In this document: piece by piece, positions 23,047 to 32,475 of the stretch | Numbering within the stretch: position 1 is the first letter of the stretch | Layout of the letters: each line of letters starts with the position of its first letter | The notes under the pieces: model-generated | What the model was told of the DNA's origin: nothing | The model's database searches: none | The model's input: only the letters and a program-made list of their open reading frames with translations | Position numbers and translations under genes: made by a program | Origin: M1-B18 sp048264125 | Lineage (GTDB): Bacteria; Bacillota; Clostridia; Peptostreptococcales; Natronincolaceae | Assembly (NCBI GenBank): GCA_048264125.1 | Contig: JBLXDM010000006.1 | Location: 241,504 to 305,503, forward strand | Length of the DNA stretch: 64,000 nucleotides | Direction of reading: 5' to 3'

Positions 23047-24621
23047 ATGCTTGTTGAGTTAGTTAAAGAATCGATCACTTCAGACCTTATTATTGGTCAA
23101 GATATGACCCAGACCATTATTGAAGGTGATATACTGGTACCGGACTCAAAGCCGGATATTTCAAGAGTAATATCGGTTGATGGACTTATTCAAATGACCA
23201 AAAAGGAAATTACGGAAAATAAAATTGGCGTAGAGGGTACAATAAAGTTTAAAATTCTGTACGTTTCAGACAAAGGGGAGGAGCCTCTTTATAGTATAGA
23301 TAGCAGCACTGTGTTTAAGCAAAGCATATCTGTTCAGGGGGTCACCTCAAGGATGAAGGCTGAGGTAGATGGAGATATCGAGCATATCGACTTCAAGATC
23401 AATAATGAGAGGAAGATTGCTGTTAAGGCGGTTATCAATCTGGCGGGTAAGGGAATTTTAGAGGACAAAAAAGAAATAACCAGAGATGTAGCAGGCCTAG
23501 AGGATGTCGAGGTATTAAAGAAAAATGTATACTATACTGAGCTTATAGGGGATAGCAGCTCGGAGGTCTTAATAAAGGATACCTTTGAACTGGAGGAGGA
23601 GGCAGCGGGTATTAAAGAGGTTCTAAAGTGGAATGCTGCCGTAATTGAGAAGGAAACAAAGGTTACAGAGGATAAGGTAATAGTGGGGGGAATGCTGACA
23701 GTAGAGGTGTTTTATCTGACGGAGGAGGAGGAAAGCGGCCTTAATATTATAAAAAGGGAAATTCCTTTTACCCACTTTGTGGAGATACCGAATGCCTATG
23801 GTGATATGAAGTATAAGCTGAAGCTTCATGTAGATGAGCTCTATACTGAGGTTAAGGAAAATCTGCAGGGGGATAGAAAAATCCTTGAAATAGAGGCAAT
23901 CTCCAAGGTAAATGTAAAGGTTATGGATACTCAGGTAATGGAGCTGGTGGTAGATGCCTATTCGCCAAGCAGGAGACTGAAGCTACAAAAGGAATATATA
24001 GAGCTAAAGGAAAATATAGGCATGAACCGTGCCCATATGATTGTCAGGGAGTCTCTTGATAAGCCTTCCGGTCACCCGGCTCTGCACAAGCTATTTTCAA
24101 TCCATGCCAAGCCAATTCTTACGGATTATCATATTCTTGATGATAAAACTGTTATTGAAGGGGTGTTAGAGACCAATGTAATATATGCATCTGAGGAGGG
24201 CATACAGCCGTTATATAGCTTCTCAAATGAGATTCCCTTTAGGCATTTTGTTGACATTGATGGTATAAGGAGCGAAAATGAGGCGTATGTAGATTTGTTC
24301 GTGGAGGAGATTGACTACGACATACTAAACAATGATCAGGTGGATATCAGAGTAAATATTGGGGCTACATGTGAAGCCTACAAAATAAAATCAGTGGAAT
24401 CCATCAAGCAAATTGAGGAAAGTGATGAGCCTGTAGCCATAGGCGCAAGACCAAGCCTAACCCTATACTTCCTACAGCCCGGTGACACCCTCTGGAATGT
24501 GGCAAAAAAGTACAACACGACGGTAAAGCAGATTGTAGAGAGTAATTCCATAGAGGATATATCCGCTGTAAAGACGGGGGATTATATTATCATAGAAAAA
24601 ATCCACCAATTTAAATTCTAG
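23047..24621 (+). CDS. SPOCS (DUF3794) and LysM domain protein
   Basis: 524 residues from ATG 23047 (GGAGGGAGG upstream; the earlier in-frame TTG at 22990 has none). Three SPOCS/DUF3794 units follow, marked by VPDSKPDISRVISVDG, EIPFTHFVEIPNA and NEIPFRHFVDIDG. A single LysM (about 472-520, QPGDTLWNVAKKYNTTVKQI) would bind peptidoglycan. In Clostridia such proteins are linked to the spore coat or cortex, related to SafA/SpoVID-type morphogenetic proteins. No signal peptide is seen, as expected for mother-cell coat assembly. Its role here is inferred. Confidence 0.85.
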   Translation: MLVELVKESITSDLIIGQDMTQTIIEGDILVPDSKPDISRVISVDGLIQMTKKEITENKIGVEGTIKFKILYVSDKGEEPLYSIDSSTVFKQSISVQGVTSRMKAEVDGDIEHIDFKINNERKIAVKAVINLAGKGILEDKKEITRDVAGLEDVEVLKKNVYYTELIGDSSSEVLIKDTFELEEEAAGIKEVLKWNAAVIEKETKVTEDKVIVGGMLTVEVFYLTEEEESGLNIIKREIPFTHFVEIPNAYGDMKYKLKLHVDELYTEVKENLQGDRKILEIEAISKVNVKVMDTQVMELVVDAYSPSRRLKLQKEYIELKENIGMNRAHMIVRESLDKPSGHPALHKLFSIHAKPILTDYHILDDKTVIEGVLETNVIYASEEGIQPLYSFSNEIPFRHFVDIDGIRSENEAYVDLFVEEIDYDILNNDQVDIRVNIGATCEAYKIKSVESIKQIEESDEPVAIGARPSLTLYFLQPGDTLWNVAKKYNTTVKQIVESNSIEDISAVKTGDYIIIEKIHQFKF

Positions 24622-24629
24622 AATAGAAG

Positions 24630-24653
24630 AAGAGGTCCTATGGGCCTCTTTTA
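24630..24653 (+). terminator. Terminator of the SPOCS/LysM gene
   Basis: AAGAGG/CCTCTT stem, 9-base loop, TTT. Confidence 0.75.
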
Positions 24654-24799
24654 ACGTGTGGTAAATTTAAGGATAAAAATAACATAAAATTAGAGGAGGT
24701 ACAAAATCTTTGCAGGAATATCTTTGTTTAATATATAATATATACAGTATGTAATTTACAGCAGGCTTAAATAATTAGTCATCAAAGGATGTGATAGGG

Positions 24800-25675
24800 A
24801 TGGAAGGTATAGAAATTAAAGCGCGAGCAAAGATTAACTTATCCCTAGATGTATTAGGAAAACGATTAGATGGTTACCACGAGGTTCAGATGATTATGCA
24901 GCAAATTGACCTTTATGATTTAGTTTCAATCGAGGAGATGAAGACTGAAGGAATCACTATAACCTCCGACTGTCCCTTTATACCGGGAGATTGCAATAAC
25001 ATAGCATATAAAGCCGCAGACTTGATTAAGGAGACCTTCGGCATAAGCAAGGGCCTTAATATTAATATTCAAAAAAATATACCGGTGGCTGCAGGGCTGG
25101 CTGGTGGCAGCAGCAATGCTGCAGCGGTGTTGGTGGGCTTAAACAGGCTTTGGCAGCTGAATATGACTGAACAGCGGCTGATGGCTTTAGGTGCAAGGCT
25201 AGGAGCTGATGTGCCCTTTTGTCTTATGGGAGGTTCCGCCTATGCGGAGGGTATAGGTGAGGTACTGACACCAATAGAGGGTCTGAAGAATGTTTGGCTG
25301 GTGGTGGCCAAGCCCTCAATATCCATCTCAACAGCAGAGGTATATAAACATTTGGATTTGACAAAACTCCCAGAAAGAAGGGATACAGAGCTGCTGCTGA
25401 AGGCGGTTGAAGCCGGAGACATCAACACCCTGGCTAAAAACATGTTTAATGTTTTGGAGACCGTCAGCGAAGCTAAATACCCTGTTATCAGAGAAATTAA
25501 ATACAAGATGCTGGAGTATAATGCAATAGGTAGTATGATGTCCGGCAGTGGACCAACGGTCTTTGGCATATTTAAGAGCTATGAACGCGCTAAGTCGGCT
25601 TACGAAAATCTGTCGATCTTATATAAACAGACCTATTTAGTACAAAGTTATAGTAGGAGGAATAATAATGAGTAA
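24800..25675 (+). CDS. ispE: 4-diphosphocytidyl-2-C-methyl-D-erythritol kinase
   Basis: 291 residues. GHMP kinase of the MEP isoprenoid pathway, phosphorylating CDP-ME at the 2-OH. Motifs: KARAKINLSLDVLGKRLDGYH at the N-terminus, the GHMP loop PVAAGLAGGSSNAA, and MSGSGPTVFG near the C-terminus. I start at ATG 24800; the in-frame GTG 24791 would also fit the AAAGGA upstream. It overlaps the GntR gene by 8 bases, implying translational coupling. Confidence 0.9.
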   Translation: MEGIEIKARAKINLSLDVLGKRLDGYHEVQMIMQQIDLYDLVSIEEMKTEGITITSDCPFIPGDCNNIAYKAADLIKETFGISKGLNINIQKNIPVAAGLAGGSSNAAAVLVGLNRLWQLNMTEQRLMALGARLGADVPFCLMGGSAYAEGIGEVLTPIEGLKNVWLVVAKPSISISTAEVYKHLDLTKLPERRDTELLLKAVEAGDINTLAKNMFNVLETVSEAKYPVIREIKYKMLEYNAIGSMMSGSGPTVFGIFKSYERAKSAYENLSILYKQTYLVQSYSRRNNNE

Positions 25676-26348
25676 TCTACAAAACCTAAGAATCGAAGGC
25701 TTCAAGCCTTTAAGGGAAATCGTTTTTGAAAACCTAAGGGAAGCTATATTAGACGGTAAGTTAGAGCCTGGTCAAAGACTAATGGAAATTCAATTGGCTG
25801 AGCAGCTTGGTGTAAGTAGAACGCCTGTTAGAGAAGCCATTCGCAAGCTGGAGCTGGAGGGTCTTGTTATCATGGTCCCCAGAAAGGGAGCCTATGTTGC
25901 CGATGTATCCTTGAAGGATATAATGGATGTATTGGAGATACGTAGCGTAATTGAAGGATTGGCTGCATCTCTGGCTGCAGAGAGAATGACGGATGAGGAG
26001 CTGGATAAGCTGGAGATGGTATGCTATCAATTTAAGCAGTGCTATCAGAGGGATGACCTTGAAGGAATGATTCAAAAGGATATAGAATTCCATGACATCA
26101 TATTTACAGCCACCAGGAATGCAAAGCTTAATTCAATAGCCCAGAGCATTATAGAGCAGATATATCGATTTAGGGTGAGGTATATATCAGAATACAATAA
26201 GGCTAAGGAGCTGGTGGAGGAGCATCAGGCAATATTAGAAGCAATTTCCCTTAGGGATGCAGACAAGGCCTACAGCATGGCGATAAAGCATATTGAAAAC
26301 GTTGGAAATCATATGATAGAAACAGCTTTAAAATATGACGAAAAGTAG
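25668..26348 (+). CDS. GntR/FadR-family transcriptional regulator
   Basis: 226 residues. N-terminal winged helix-turn-helix (about 10-75; the LGVSRTPVREAIRKLELEGLV segment is the GntR signature) and an all-helical FCD effector domain (about 85-220) with metal-type His in FHDIIF. FCD regulators answer to small organic acids or sugars; the effector is unknown. Start follows AGGAGGA and overlaps ispE. It is co-transcribed with ispE and the next gene, an arrangement common in Clostridia. Its targets cannot be read from this window. Confidence 0.9.
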   Translation: MSNLQNLRIEGFKPLREIVFENLREAILDGKLEPGQRLMEIQLAEQLGVSRTPVREAIRKLELEGLVIMVPRKGAYVADVSLKDIMDVLEIRSVIEGLAASLAAERMTDEELDKLEMVCYQFKQCYQRDDLEGMIQKDIEFHDIIFTATRNAKLNSIAQSIIEQIYRFRVRYISEYNKAKELVEEHQAILEAISLRDADKAYSMAIKHIENVGNHMIETALKYDEK

Positions 26349-26369
26349 TGCATTGGGGAGGAAGCTATA

Positions 26370-27107
26370 ATGAATGCCATTATATTGGCTGGCGGAAATG
26401 ATGGAGTAGATGATAGGAGCTTAGGCGGCTGTAAGGCTTTAATACAGCTAAAGGGAAATCCCATGATACAATATGTTATAAACGCCTTGAAATCCTCTCA
26501 CATCATAAATAAGCTGTTGGTTGTGGGGAATGTTAAGCTGCTGCAGCCTATCATAGGTGATGAAGTGGATTATATCATTGAGGACAGACATAGTATAATG
26601 GATAATCTATTATATGCTTTATCGTATTTTTCAAAGGAAGCCAATGTCTTGGTGGCCACCTGTGATGTTCCGCTGCTAAAGGGAGAAATGGTTACGGAAT
26701 TTATAACCAAAGGGCAGTTGCTTAATGCAGATATACTTTATCCGATAGCTGAACGCAAGGATTGTAGCCTCCGCTATCCGGATGTTAGGCGGACCTATGC
26801 AACCTTAAGGGATGGAGACTATACCGGAGGAAATTTGTTTGTTTTATCTCCTGGCTCCATCGACAGGATAGCTCAGATTGGCCGACATATGATAGAAAAT
26901 AGGAAGAAGCCCTTAAGAATGTGCAGATACCTTGGAATGGGGATTATCATTAAGTACATTTTTAAAAGCCTTACAATATCAGAGCTGGAGGCGTATATAA
27001 AAAGTCGCTTTAAGGTGGATGCAAGAGCCTATATATGCAAAAGCCCAGAATTATGTCATGACTTGGATCGTATTGAGGATATAGAGGTTTTTGAGCGTTA
27101 TTTATAA
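26370..27107 (+). CDS. MobA-like NTP transferase domain protein
   Basis: 245 residues. The N-terminal sugar-nucleotidyltransferase fold opens with MNAIILAGGNDGVDD and has the conserved Lys in GGCKALIQLKGNPM and metal-site Asp in VATCDVPLL. It resembles MobA/IspD-type enzymes, but lacks IspD-specific features I would expect. It follows ispE and a GntR regulator with GGGAGGA before the ATG. Substrate unknown: cofactor or sugar nucleotide activation is likely from the fold alone. Confidence 0.75.
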   Translation: MNAIILAGGNDGVDDRSLGGCKALIQLKGNPMIQYVINALKSSHIINKLLVVGNVKLLQPIIGDEVDYIIEDRHSIMDNLLYALSYFSKEANVLVATCDVPLLKGEMVTEFITKGQLLNADILYPIAERKDCSLRYPDVRRTYATLRDGDYTGGNLFVLSPGSIDRIAQIGRHMIENRKKPLRMCRYLGMGIIIKYIFKSLTISELEAYIKSRFKVDARAYICKSPELCHDLDRIEDIEVFERYL

Positions 27108-27124
27108 AAATATTATTTACTAAG

Positions 27125-27151
27125 GACTTGAGCTTTTGCTCAGGTCTTTTT
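27125..27151 (+). terminator. Terminator after the nucleotidyltransferase gene
   Basis: GACTTGAGC/GCTCAGGTC stem with TTTT loop and T5, ending the ispE-gntR-transferase unit. Confidence 0.85.
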
Positions 27152-27261
27152 GTTGTTTTTGGCCTCATAAAATAAATGGCGCATGGGGAAGATATTGTAT
27201 ATTGAACCGTAAAATTGTAAAAAGTATAAAAAGATACAGAGAAAGAAAAGGGTGTGAAAAA

Positions 27262-27468
27262 ATGAATATTGTTCTGCAGCATATAAGGGATCTGTTTACC
27301 TTCGGCATATTGGTTACCTGTATCCTCATTGGCTTGTTTTTACTGCTGGTGGATGCGCCTAAGCTGGGAAAGCAAAAGTATAAGAAGGAGTCGCGGATGG
27401 CAAAGGCTATTGGATATATGTATGTCTTCGGCAGCATTGCGGCTTATGTAGCTTTTAATATTTTCTAA
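27262..27468 (+). CDS. Small two-helix membrane protein (CLC_0170-like)
   Basis: 68 residues from ATG 27262. Two hydrophobic segments (about 12-30 and 48-67) flank a basic loop APKLGKQKYKKESRMAKA. Small proteins of this kind occur before clostridial gerA-type operons. The ribosome site (AAAGGG) is weak. It ends 17 bases before the germinant receptor A gene and is probably in the same transcript. Function unknown. Confidence 0.7.
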   Translation: MNIVLQHIRDLFTFGILVTCILIGLFLLLVDAPKLGKQKYKKESRMAKAIGYMYVFGSIAAYVAFNIF

Positions 27469-27485
27469 TCATAGGAGATGGTAAG

Positions 27486-29057
27486 ATGGGACTGTTTGAT
27501 AAGCTATTTGGAAAGAAGGATAAGGAAAGCTCCGAAGGAATAAAGCCCGATAAAAGCTTAGAAAAAAATATCCAGTTTATGAAGGAAGCCTTTGAGGACT
27601 GTACAGATATCGTCTATAGAGAATTCGAGGTTGGAAATAAGTATAAAATTAAAGCTGCTATTATATATACCGATGGCATGGCAGATAAGTTGCTTTTAAA
27701 CAAATTTGTTCTGGATAGCATGATGATCAATACCAGAATCGCTGACAGTCATGAGCTGGAGGGGCCGGAGATCATTCAGCAGATAAAGGACCAGGTATTG
27801 ACTGTAACGGAAATGAAGGAAGTTGAAACCCTGGAGGAGGGTATATTAAATATCCTAAGTGGCGAGACCGTGCTGCTTCTGGACAAATATGAAAAAATAA
27901 TAATCGTATCCTCAAAGGGCTGGGCTGCCAGAGGCGTATCGGAGCCTGTAACGGAAGCGGTTATCCGGGGGCCAAGGGATGGCTTTACGGAGACCTTTCG
28001 TGTCAACACATCACTAATCAGAAGAAGGATCAGGGATACAAGGCTGAAGCTGAAAACCTATCAAATAGGCGAACGGTCTAAAACCGATGTTGCAATCATG
28101 TATATGGAGGATTTAGTGGATGAAGAGGTGCTTAAGGAGGTGGATAAGCGCCTCAACGGCATCGATTTTGATGTAATTTTGGACAGCGGCTACATAGAGC
28201 AATTTATAGAGGACGATTGGATTTCTCTATTTCCTCAGATTAAAAACACTGAAAGGCCTGATGTGGCGGCGGCTGCAATTTGTGAGGGAAGAATAGCCCT
28301 ACTGGTTGACAATAGTCCCTTTGTGCTTATTGTCCCTACCACCTTCAACATGCTGATGCAATCTGCAGAGGATTATTATGAAAGATGGCCTATAGCAACT
28401 GCTGTCAGAATACTGAGGTATTTTGCAGCCTTTCTGTCTCTGACGGCACCTTCTCTATATGTAGCAATCACCTCCTTTCATCCACAAATGATTCCATCTG
28501 ACCTGGCACTGGCACTGGCAGCCAACAGACAGGGAGTGCCCTTTCCTTCAATAGTGGAGGCACTGATCATGGAGACCACCATAGAGATACTGAGGGAGGC
28601 AGGCATAAGGCTTCCAAAGCCAATTGGTGCCACTATTGGTATCGTTGGTGGTTTAGTTATAGGACAGGCGGCAGTTGAAGCCGGAATAGTTGGACCAATG
28701 ATGGTTATTGTTGTTGCTGTAACCGCTATTTCCTCCTTTGCCCTACCCAGCTACAATGTTTCAATAGGCTTTAGGCTCCTAAGGTTTGCCTTTGTACTAT
28801 CCGCTGGGTTTTTAGGGCTATATGGCGTGTCTTTAGTTGCACTATTACTGTTAGTGCATTTAAGCAGCTTAAAGAGCTTTGGAATTCCATACTTATCACC
28901 ATTTGTAACCATTGTGGACTATTTTGGAGATATGAAGGACACTATCATCAGAGTACCACTGCTGTCTATGAATAATAGAGGCATTACTGCAAGAAAGGGT
29001 AATAAGAATCGTCTAGATGATAAAAAGCCTGAGGATTTCGGAAAAGGGGAGGAGTAA
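27486..29057 (+). CDS. gerKA: Spore germinant receptor subunit A (GerA family)
   Basis: 523 residues. A cytoplasmic N-terminal domain (about 1-270) precedes a set of about five membrane helices. GerA-family motifs include ERPDVAAAAICEGRIALLVDNSP, YYERWPIAT and GATIGIVGGLVIGQAAVEAG. It sits in the inner spore membrane with subunits B and C and senses nutrient germinants. Start ATG follows GGAGATGG. Subunit B begins two bases after the stop. The symbol reflects family only; the germinant is unknown. Confidence 0.92.
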   Translation: MGLFDKLFGKKDKESSEGIKPDKSLEKNIQFMKEAFEDCTDIVYREFEVGNKYKIKAAIIYTDGMADKLLLNKFVLDSMMINTRIADSHELEGPEIIQQIKDQVLTVTEMKEVETLEEGILNILSGETVLLLDKYEKIIIVSSKGWAARGVSEPVTEAVIRGPRDGFTETFRVNTSLIRRRIRDTRLKLKTYQIGERSKTDVAIMYMEDLVDEEVLKEVDKRLNGIDFDVILDSGYIEQFIEDDWISLFPQIKNTERPDVAAAAICEGRIALLVDNSPFVLIVPTTFNMLMQSAEDYYERWPIATAVRILRYFAAFLSLTAPSLYVAITSFHPQMIPSDLALALAANRQGVPFPSIVEALIMETTIEILREAGIRLPKPIGATIGIVGGLVIGQAAVEAGIVGPMMVIVVAVTAISSFALPSYNVSIGFRLLRFAFVLSAGFLGLYGVSLVALLLLVHLSSLKSFGIPYLSPFVTIVDYFGDMKDTIIRVPLLSMNNRGITARKGNKNRLDDKKPEDFGKGEE

Positions 29058-29059
29058 GC

Positions 29060-30169
29060 ATGTTTCAAAATAATGAAAAGATATCTACCTCACAGCTGGT
29101 AAGTACATTAATATTAACGATAGTAGGTACCGGAATACTGACATTGCCGAGGGTTTTAGCGGATGAGGTGGGCGCCGATGGATGGCTGGTGATTTTAATG
29201 GCAGGAGGAGTATCAGCAGCGCTGCTGTATATAAAGGGCTATATTGTAAAGAAGCTGCCGGGGAAAAGCTATTTGGAAATATTAACTATAACTCTGACGA
29301 AGCCAATAGCATACATCATAGTATTTCTGTTCATTGTCTACAGTATAATACTTAATGCCTTTCTCATTAGAATTTTTGGTGAAGTCATTAAGATGTTCCT
29401 GTTGTTTTATACTCCCATAGAGGTGATAATGTTCAGTATGCTGCTAACCACCATATATCTGGTGAGGAGGGGTATAGAGACAATGGGACGGCTGGCGGAG
29501 CTAATGTTACCTATTGTGATACTTTTTAATATCCCCCTTTTTCTCTTAACTCTGCAGGGAACTGACTTCTCCAATCTGCTTCCTGTTTTTCAGACTCCAA
29601 TTAAGGACTTAGTAATGGCCATCCCCACACCCCTCTTCAGCTTTCTGGGCTATGAGATAATTTTGGTCTTTGGGGTGTTTATGAACAAGCCCAGCAAGGC
29701 AACAAAGGCAGGGGTTTGGACAATAGGCATAGTTACTTTTTTTTATCTGTTCTTGAATGCTATGGTTTTGGCCAGATTTGGGGTAAAGCAAACAATCCAC
29801 CTCATTTGGCCAACTCTGAGTCTCTTTAAAACCATTGAGTTTCCGGGGCTCTTTATCGAAAATGTTGAGGTTGTGGTTATGACCATGTGGGTTTTTATTG
29901 TATTTATGTCGGTGGCCCCCTTCTATCTTTCGAATGTAGTGCTGATAGCAAACCTTACCGGAGCTAAGAACCATAATATGTTTGCACTGCCGCTATTGCC
30001 GTTGATTTATTTTATTGCTCTGTTTCCCGACAGCATGGCAGCCACCTACTATTACCTAGATATCTTTGCAAAATATGCGGCCACCTTCATAATTATTATC
30101 GTGCCGATATTGGTGCTCATAGCATTGCTTATAAGAAAGAGGGGGAAGGAGGAAAGTAAAAATGCTTAA
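29060..30169 (+). CDS. gerKB: Spore germinant receptor subunit B (amino-acid permease-like)
   Basis: 369 residues with about ten membrane helices of the APC-type GerAB family. Typical N-terminus: SQLVSTLILTIVGTGILTLPR; later YTPIEVIMFSMLLTTIYLVRRGIE. GerAB-type subunits bind the germinant. GGGGAGGAG inside the end of subunit A is the ribosome site. Overlaps subunit C by 8 bases. Confidence 0.92.
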   Translation: MFQNNEKISTSQLVSTLILTIVGTGILTLPRVLADEVGADGWLVILMAGGVSAALLYIKGYIVKKLPGKSYLEILTITLTKPIAYIIVFLFIVYSIILNAFLIRIFGEVIKMFLLFYTPIEVIMFSMLLTTIYLVRRGIETMGRLAELMLPIVILFNIPLFLLTLQGTDFSNLLPVFQTPIKDLVMAIPTPLFSFLGYEIILVFGVFMNKPSKATKAGVWTIGIVTFFYLFLNAMVLARFGVKQTIHLIWPTLSLFKTIEFPGLFIENVEVVVMTMWVFIVFMSVAPFYLSNVVLIANLTGAKNHNMFALPLLPLIYFIALFPDSMAATYYYLDIFAKYAATFIIIIVPILVLIALLIRKRGKEESKNA

Positions 30170-31295
30170 AAGACTGATATTGATGCTGTTGATAATTTCC
30201 ATGCTTTTAACATTAACCGGCTGCTGGGACCAGATAGAGATAGAAGAAAGAACCTTTATCTCCTCCTTAGGGGTAGATATTGCTCCGGAGGAGGTAAGAA
30301 ACAAGTCAAATAGATACGAAATATCCTATTCCTTTCCAAACTATGGCGGAGGAGTAGGCGGTGAGACTGAAATTACCAACATTTTTTTAAGCGTAGTTGC
30401 CAACGACATGTTTAATGCTGAACGGATTTTGGCAACCCGTAGCAGTAAAAATATTTTTCTGGGACATATGAAGCTTGTGATATTAGGAGAGGAGGCAGCA
30501 GAAGACCCCATGCTCCTAAGGGAGACGCTGGACGCTCTAGAGAGGAATCCCTTGATAAGTAGAAAAGTGAGCCTAGGTATAGCTGAGGGAAGCGCTAGGA
30601 GTATATTGGAAACCGAACCTAAAATGGAGGGCAATGTAGGGGTATTTCTGGTGGATACCTTCCGTAGAAGGGATAGAACTCAAAGGGCACCTACAATAGA
30701 TTTGGGAGAGGCTTTGATCTCCCTCCACCAAAACGGGACGGCCCTATTGCCGAAGGTAGTGGCGGGAAAGGATGAGATTAAGCTGGATGGATCGGCGGTA
30801 TGCAGAGACTACCAGCTGGTGGGCTGGCTGGATGGAATAGAAACCTCCGATGTGATGATGGCTAAGGGGGATATACAGTTTTTGCTAATAGAAATACCCC
30901 ATATGGATATGATGATTCCCTATAACGTGACGGATGGAAAGTCAAAATATGAGCTGGTACAGTCCAATAATGAATTGACTATTAAGATAGATGTGGAGCT
31001 GGAGGGGGATATTCAGCATTTATACCTGGAGGCCGAAGAGGATATTATGGACCCGGAGTATTTGAAAACCCTCCAGGAGCACTCAAATAAGCTGCTGGAG
31101 GAGAGTATGCTTAAGACCTTTGAAAAGCTACAAAAGGAATATAATGCAGATGTGCTGCAGTTTGGTGCCTTCATTGAGAGATATCATCCAAAGGTGTGGA
31201 GGGAAATTAAAAATGATTGGCCTGAGGTCTATAAAAATCTAACCTTTGACATAAATGTGGACTCTAAAATCAGAAGAATCGGTTTGGCGAAATAG
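30162..31295 (+). CDS. gerKC: Spore germinant receptor subunit C (Ger(x)C lipoprotein)
   Basis: 377 residues. Lipobox with Cys21 (LTLTGCWDQIEIEERTF), the standard GerC opening. The Ger(x)C three-domain region follows, with NIFLGHMKLVILGE and KTFEKLQKEYNADVLQFG as family landmarks. It is a lipoprotein of the inner spore membrane receptor. The A-B-C order is the usual one for a complete, apparently intact receptor operon. Confidence 0.92.
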   Translation: MLKRLILMLLIISMLLTLTGCWDQIEIEERTFISSLGVDIAPEEVRNKSNRYEISYSFPNYGGGVGGETEITNIFLSVVANDMFNAERILATRSSKNIFLGHMKLVILGEEAAEDPMLLRETLDALERNPLISRKVSLGIAEGSARSILETEPKMEGNVGVFLVDTFRRRDRTQRAPTIDLGEALISLHQNGTALLPKVVAGKDEIKLDGSAVCRDYQLVGWLDGIETSDVMMAKGDIQFLLIEIPHMDMMIPYNVTDGKSKYELVQSNNELTIKIDVELEGDIQHLYLEAEEDIMDPEYLKTLQEHSNKLLEESMLKTFEKLQKEYNADVLQFGAFIERYHPKVWREIKNDWPEVYKNLTFDINVDSKIRRIGLAK

Positions 31296-31382
31296 AAATA
31301 TATATCGAAGCTGTATATTTTTTCCCATAAAAGTACATACTGAAAATATACCAATCAAATGGATAAGTAGGGGGAAAATGCT

Positions 31383-32045
31383 ATGAAAAACAAAAAAACA
31401 GTGGGTATAATTTTTTTAGCAGCAATATTGTCAATCCTTGGAGTTGGCGCATATGCCTTCAACTCCTTAAACGAAAATGCCAGTGATCTGGAGCTTATAA
31501 GATTTCATGTATTGGCAAATAGCGACTCGCCTCAGGATCAGGAGCTTAAGCTTAAGGTAAGGGACAGAGTTATTGCGGACATGGAGGAAAAATTAAAATT
31601 CTCCACATCTATTGAAGAAACAAGAGACATATTAATGAAGAATATGGATTTTATGAAAAATACTGCAAAAGAGGTTGTTGGAGATAATAACAGCAGCTAC
31701 GATGTCGAAGTCATGCTGGGAGATTTCAGCTTCCCCACAAGGAAATATGGAGATGTTGTATTGGCTGCCGGTAAATACGAAGCATTGAGAATAGTAATTG
31801 GTGAAGGTGAAGGACAGAATTGGTGGTGTGTTATGTTTCCGCCTCTATGCTTTATAGATATAAAGAATGGCCTGGTGGACGAGGCCACCCGCAGAGAGCT
31901 GAAAAATGTCCTTTCTGAGGAGGAGTATCAAATAGTTAGTACGGTAGATGACAACAAGGAGCTTTCCTTACAGCTTCGATCAAAAATTTGGGATATATTA
32001 AAGGCATCGAGGGATCAAATATATAGGCTTGCGACAAGGCCATAA
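31383..32045 (+). CDS. spoIIR: Stage II sporulation protein R
   Basis: 220 residues with an N-terminal signal/anchor (about 8-28) and the SpoIIR domain: ELIRFHVLANSDSPQDQELKL, RDRVIADM, and WWCVMFPPLCFID. SpoIIR is made in the forespore under SigF and acts across the septum on SpoIIGA to trigger pro-SigE processing. It stands between a strong terminator and the germinant receptor genes. GGGGGAA precedes the ATG. Confidence 0.92.
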   Translation: MKNKKTVGIIFLAAILSILGVGAYAFNSLNENASDLELIRFHVLANSDSPQDQELKLKVRDRVIADMEEKLKFSTSIEETRDILMKNMDFMKNTAKEVVGDNNSSYDVEVMLGDFSFPTRKYGDVVLAAGKYEALRIVIGEGEGQNWWCVMFPPLCFIDIKNGLVDEATRRELKNVLSEEEYQIVSTVDDNKELSLQLRSKIWDILKASRDQIYRLATRP

Positions 32046-32072
32046 AATGCATGGGAGACCATGCATTTTTTT
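32044..32072 (+). terminator. Terminator of spoIIR
   Basis: AAAATGCATGG/CCATGCATTTT stem, 4-base loop, T-run, overlapping the spoIIR stop. Confidence 0.9.
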
Positions 32073-32178
32073 CTGTCAATATCATATATTCCCAGCGGCT
32101 TATGAAGCAATAGAAAAGAAAAAAATACATATAATATAATAGAGGTATATTTTACTTCCAAAGGATAGGAGGATTTAT

Positions 32179-32352
32179 ATGGCGAGAGGCGGACGCAGTA
32201 TTCCGGAGGCAGTAAAGCAGGAAATTGCTAAGGAGCTCAATATTTTTGATACTGTTCAGAGGGACGGAGGCTATGGCAATGTATCCTCCCGAGATTGCGG
32301 CAACATAGTAAAAAAGGCAGTTGAAAGGGCAGGAATGAAACTTAAGAGCTAA
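32179..32352 (+). CDS. sspF: Small acid-soluble spore protein, SspF type
   Basis: 57 residues, under the usual ORF size limits. ATG follows TAGGAGGA. It matches the SspF group of alpha/beta-type SASPs: KQEIAKELNIFDTVQRDGGY then GNVSSRDCGNIVKKAVERA, the latter being the conserved DNA-binding half. SASPs coat spore DNA and shift UV chemistry toward the photoproduct that SplB repairs, so it functionally pairs with the first gene of the window. In Bacillus sspF lies between veg and ispE; here it follows spoIIR. It contains one Cys (SRDCGN), unusual for this otherwise Cys-poor family. Confidence 0.9.
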   Translation: MARGGRSIPEAVKQEIAKELNIFDTVQRDGGYGNVSSRDCGNIVKKAVERAGMKLKS

Positions 32353-32357
32353 AGAGG

Positions 32358-32391
32358 ACAACTGATGGCATAGGGCTGTCAGTTGTTTTTT
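32358..32391 (+). terminator. Terminator of sspF
   Basis: ACAACTGA/TCAGTTGT stem with a 13-base loop and T5. Confidence 0.85.
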
Positions 32392-32398
32392 ATTGTTC

Positions 32399-32426
32399 TT
32401 GATTTTTTCCAATTAAGTTGTATAAT
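32399..32426 (+). promoter_or_regulatory. SigA-type promoter of ddl
   Basis: TTGATT (32399-32404), 16-base spacer, TATAAT (32421-32426), 50 bases before the ddl start. Confidence 0.7.
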
Positions 32427-32475
32427 CCCATAAACAAGAGTAAAATATTAATAAGCAAAGAAAGAAGGTGTTGGA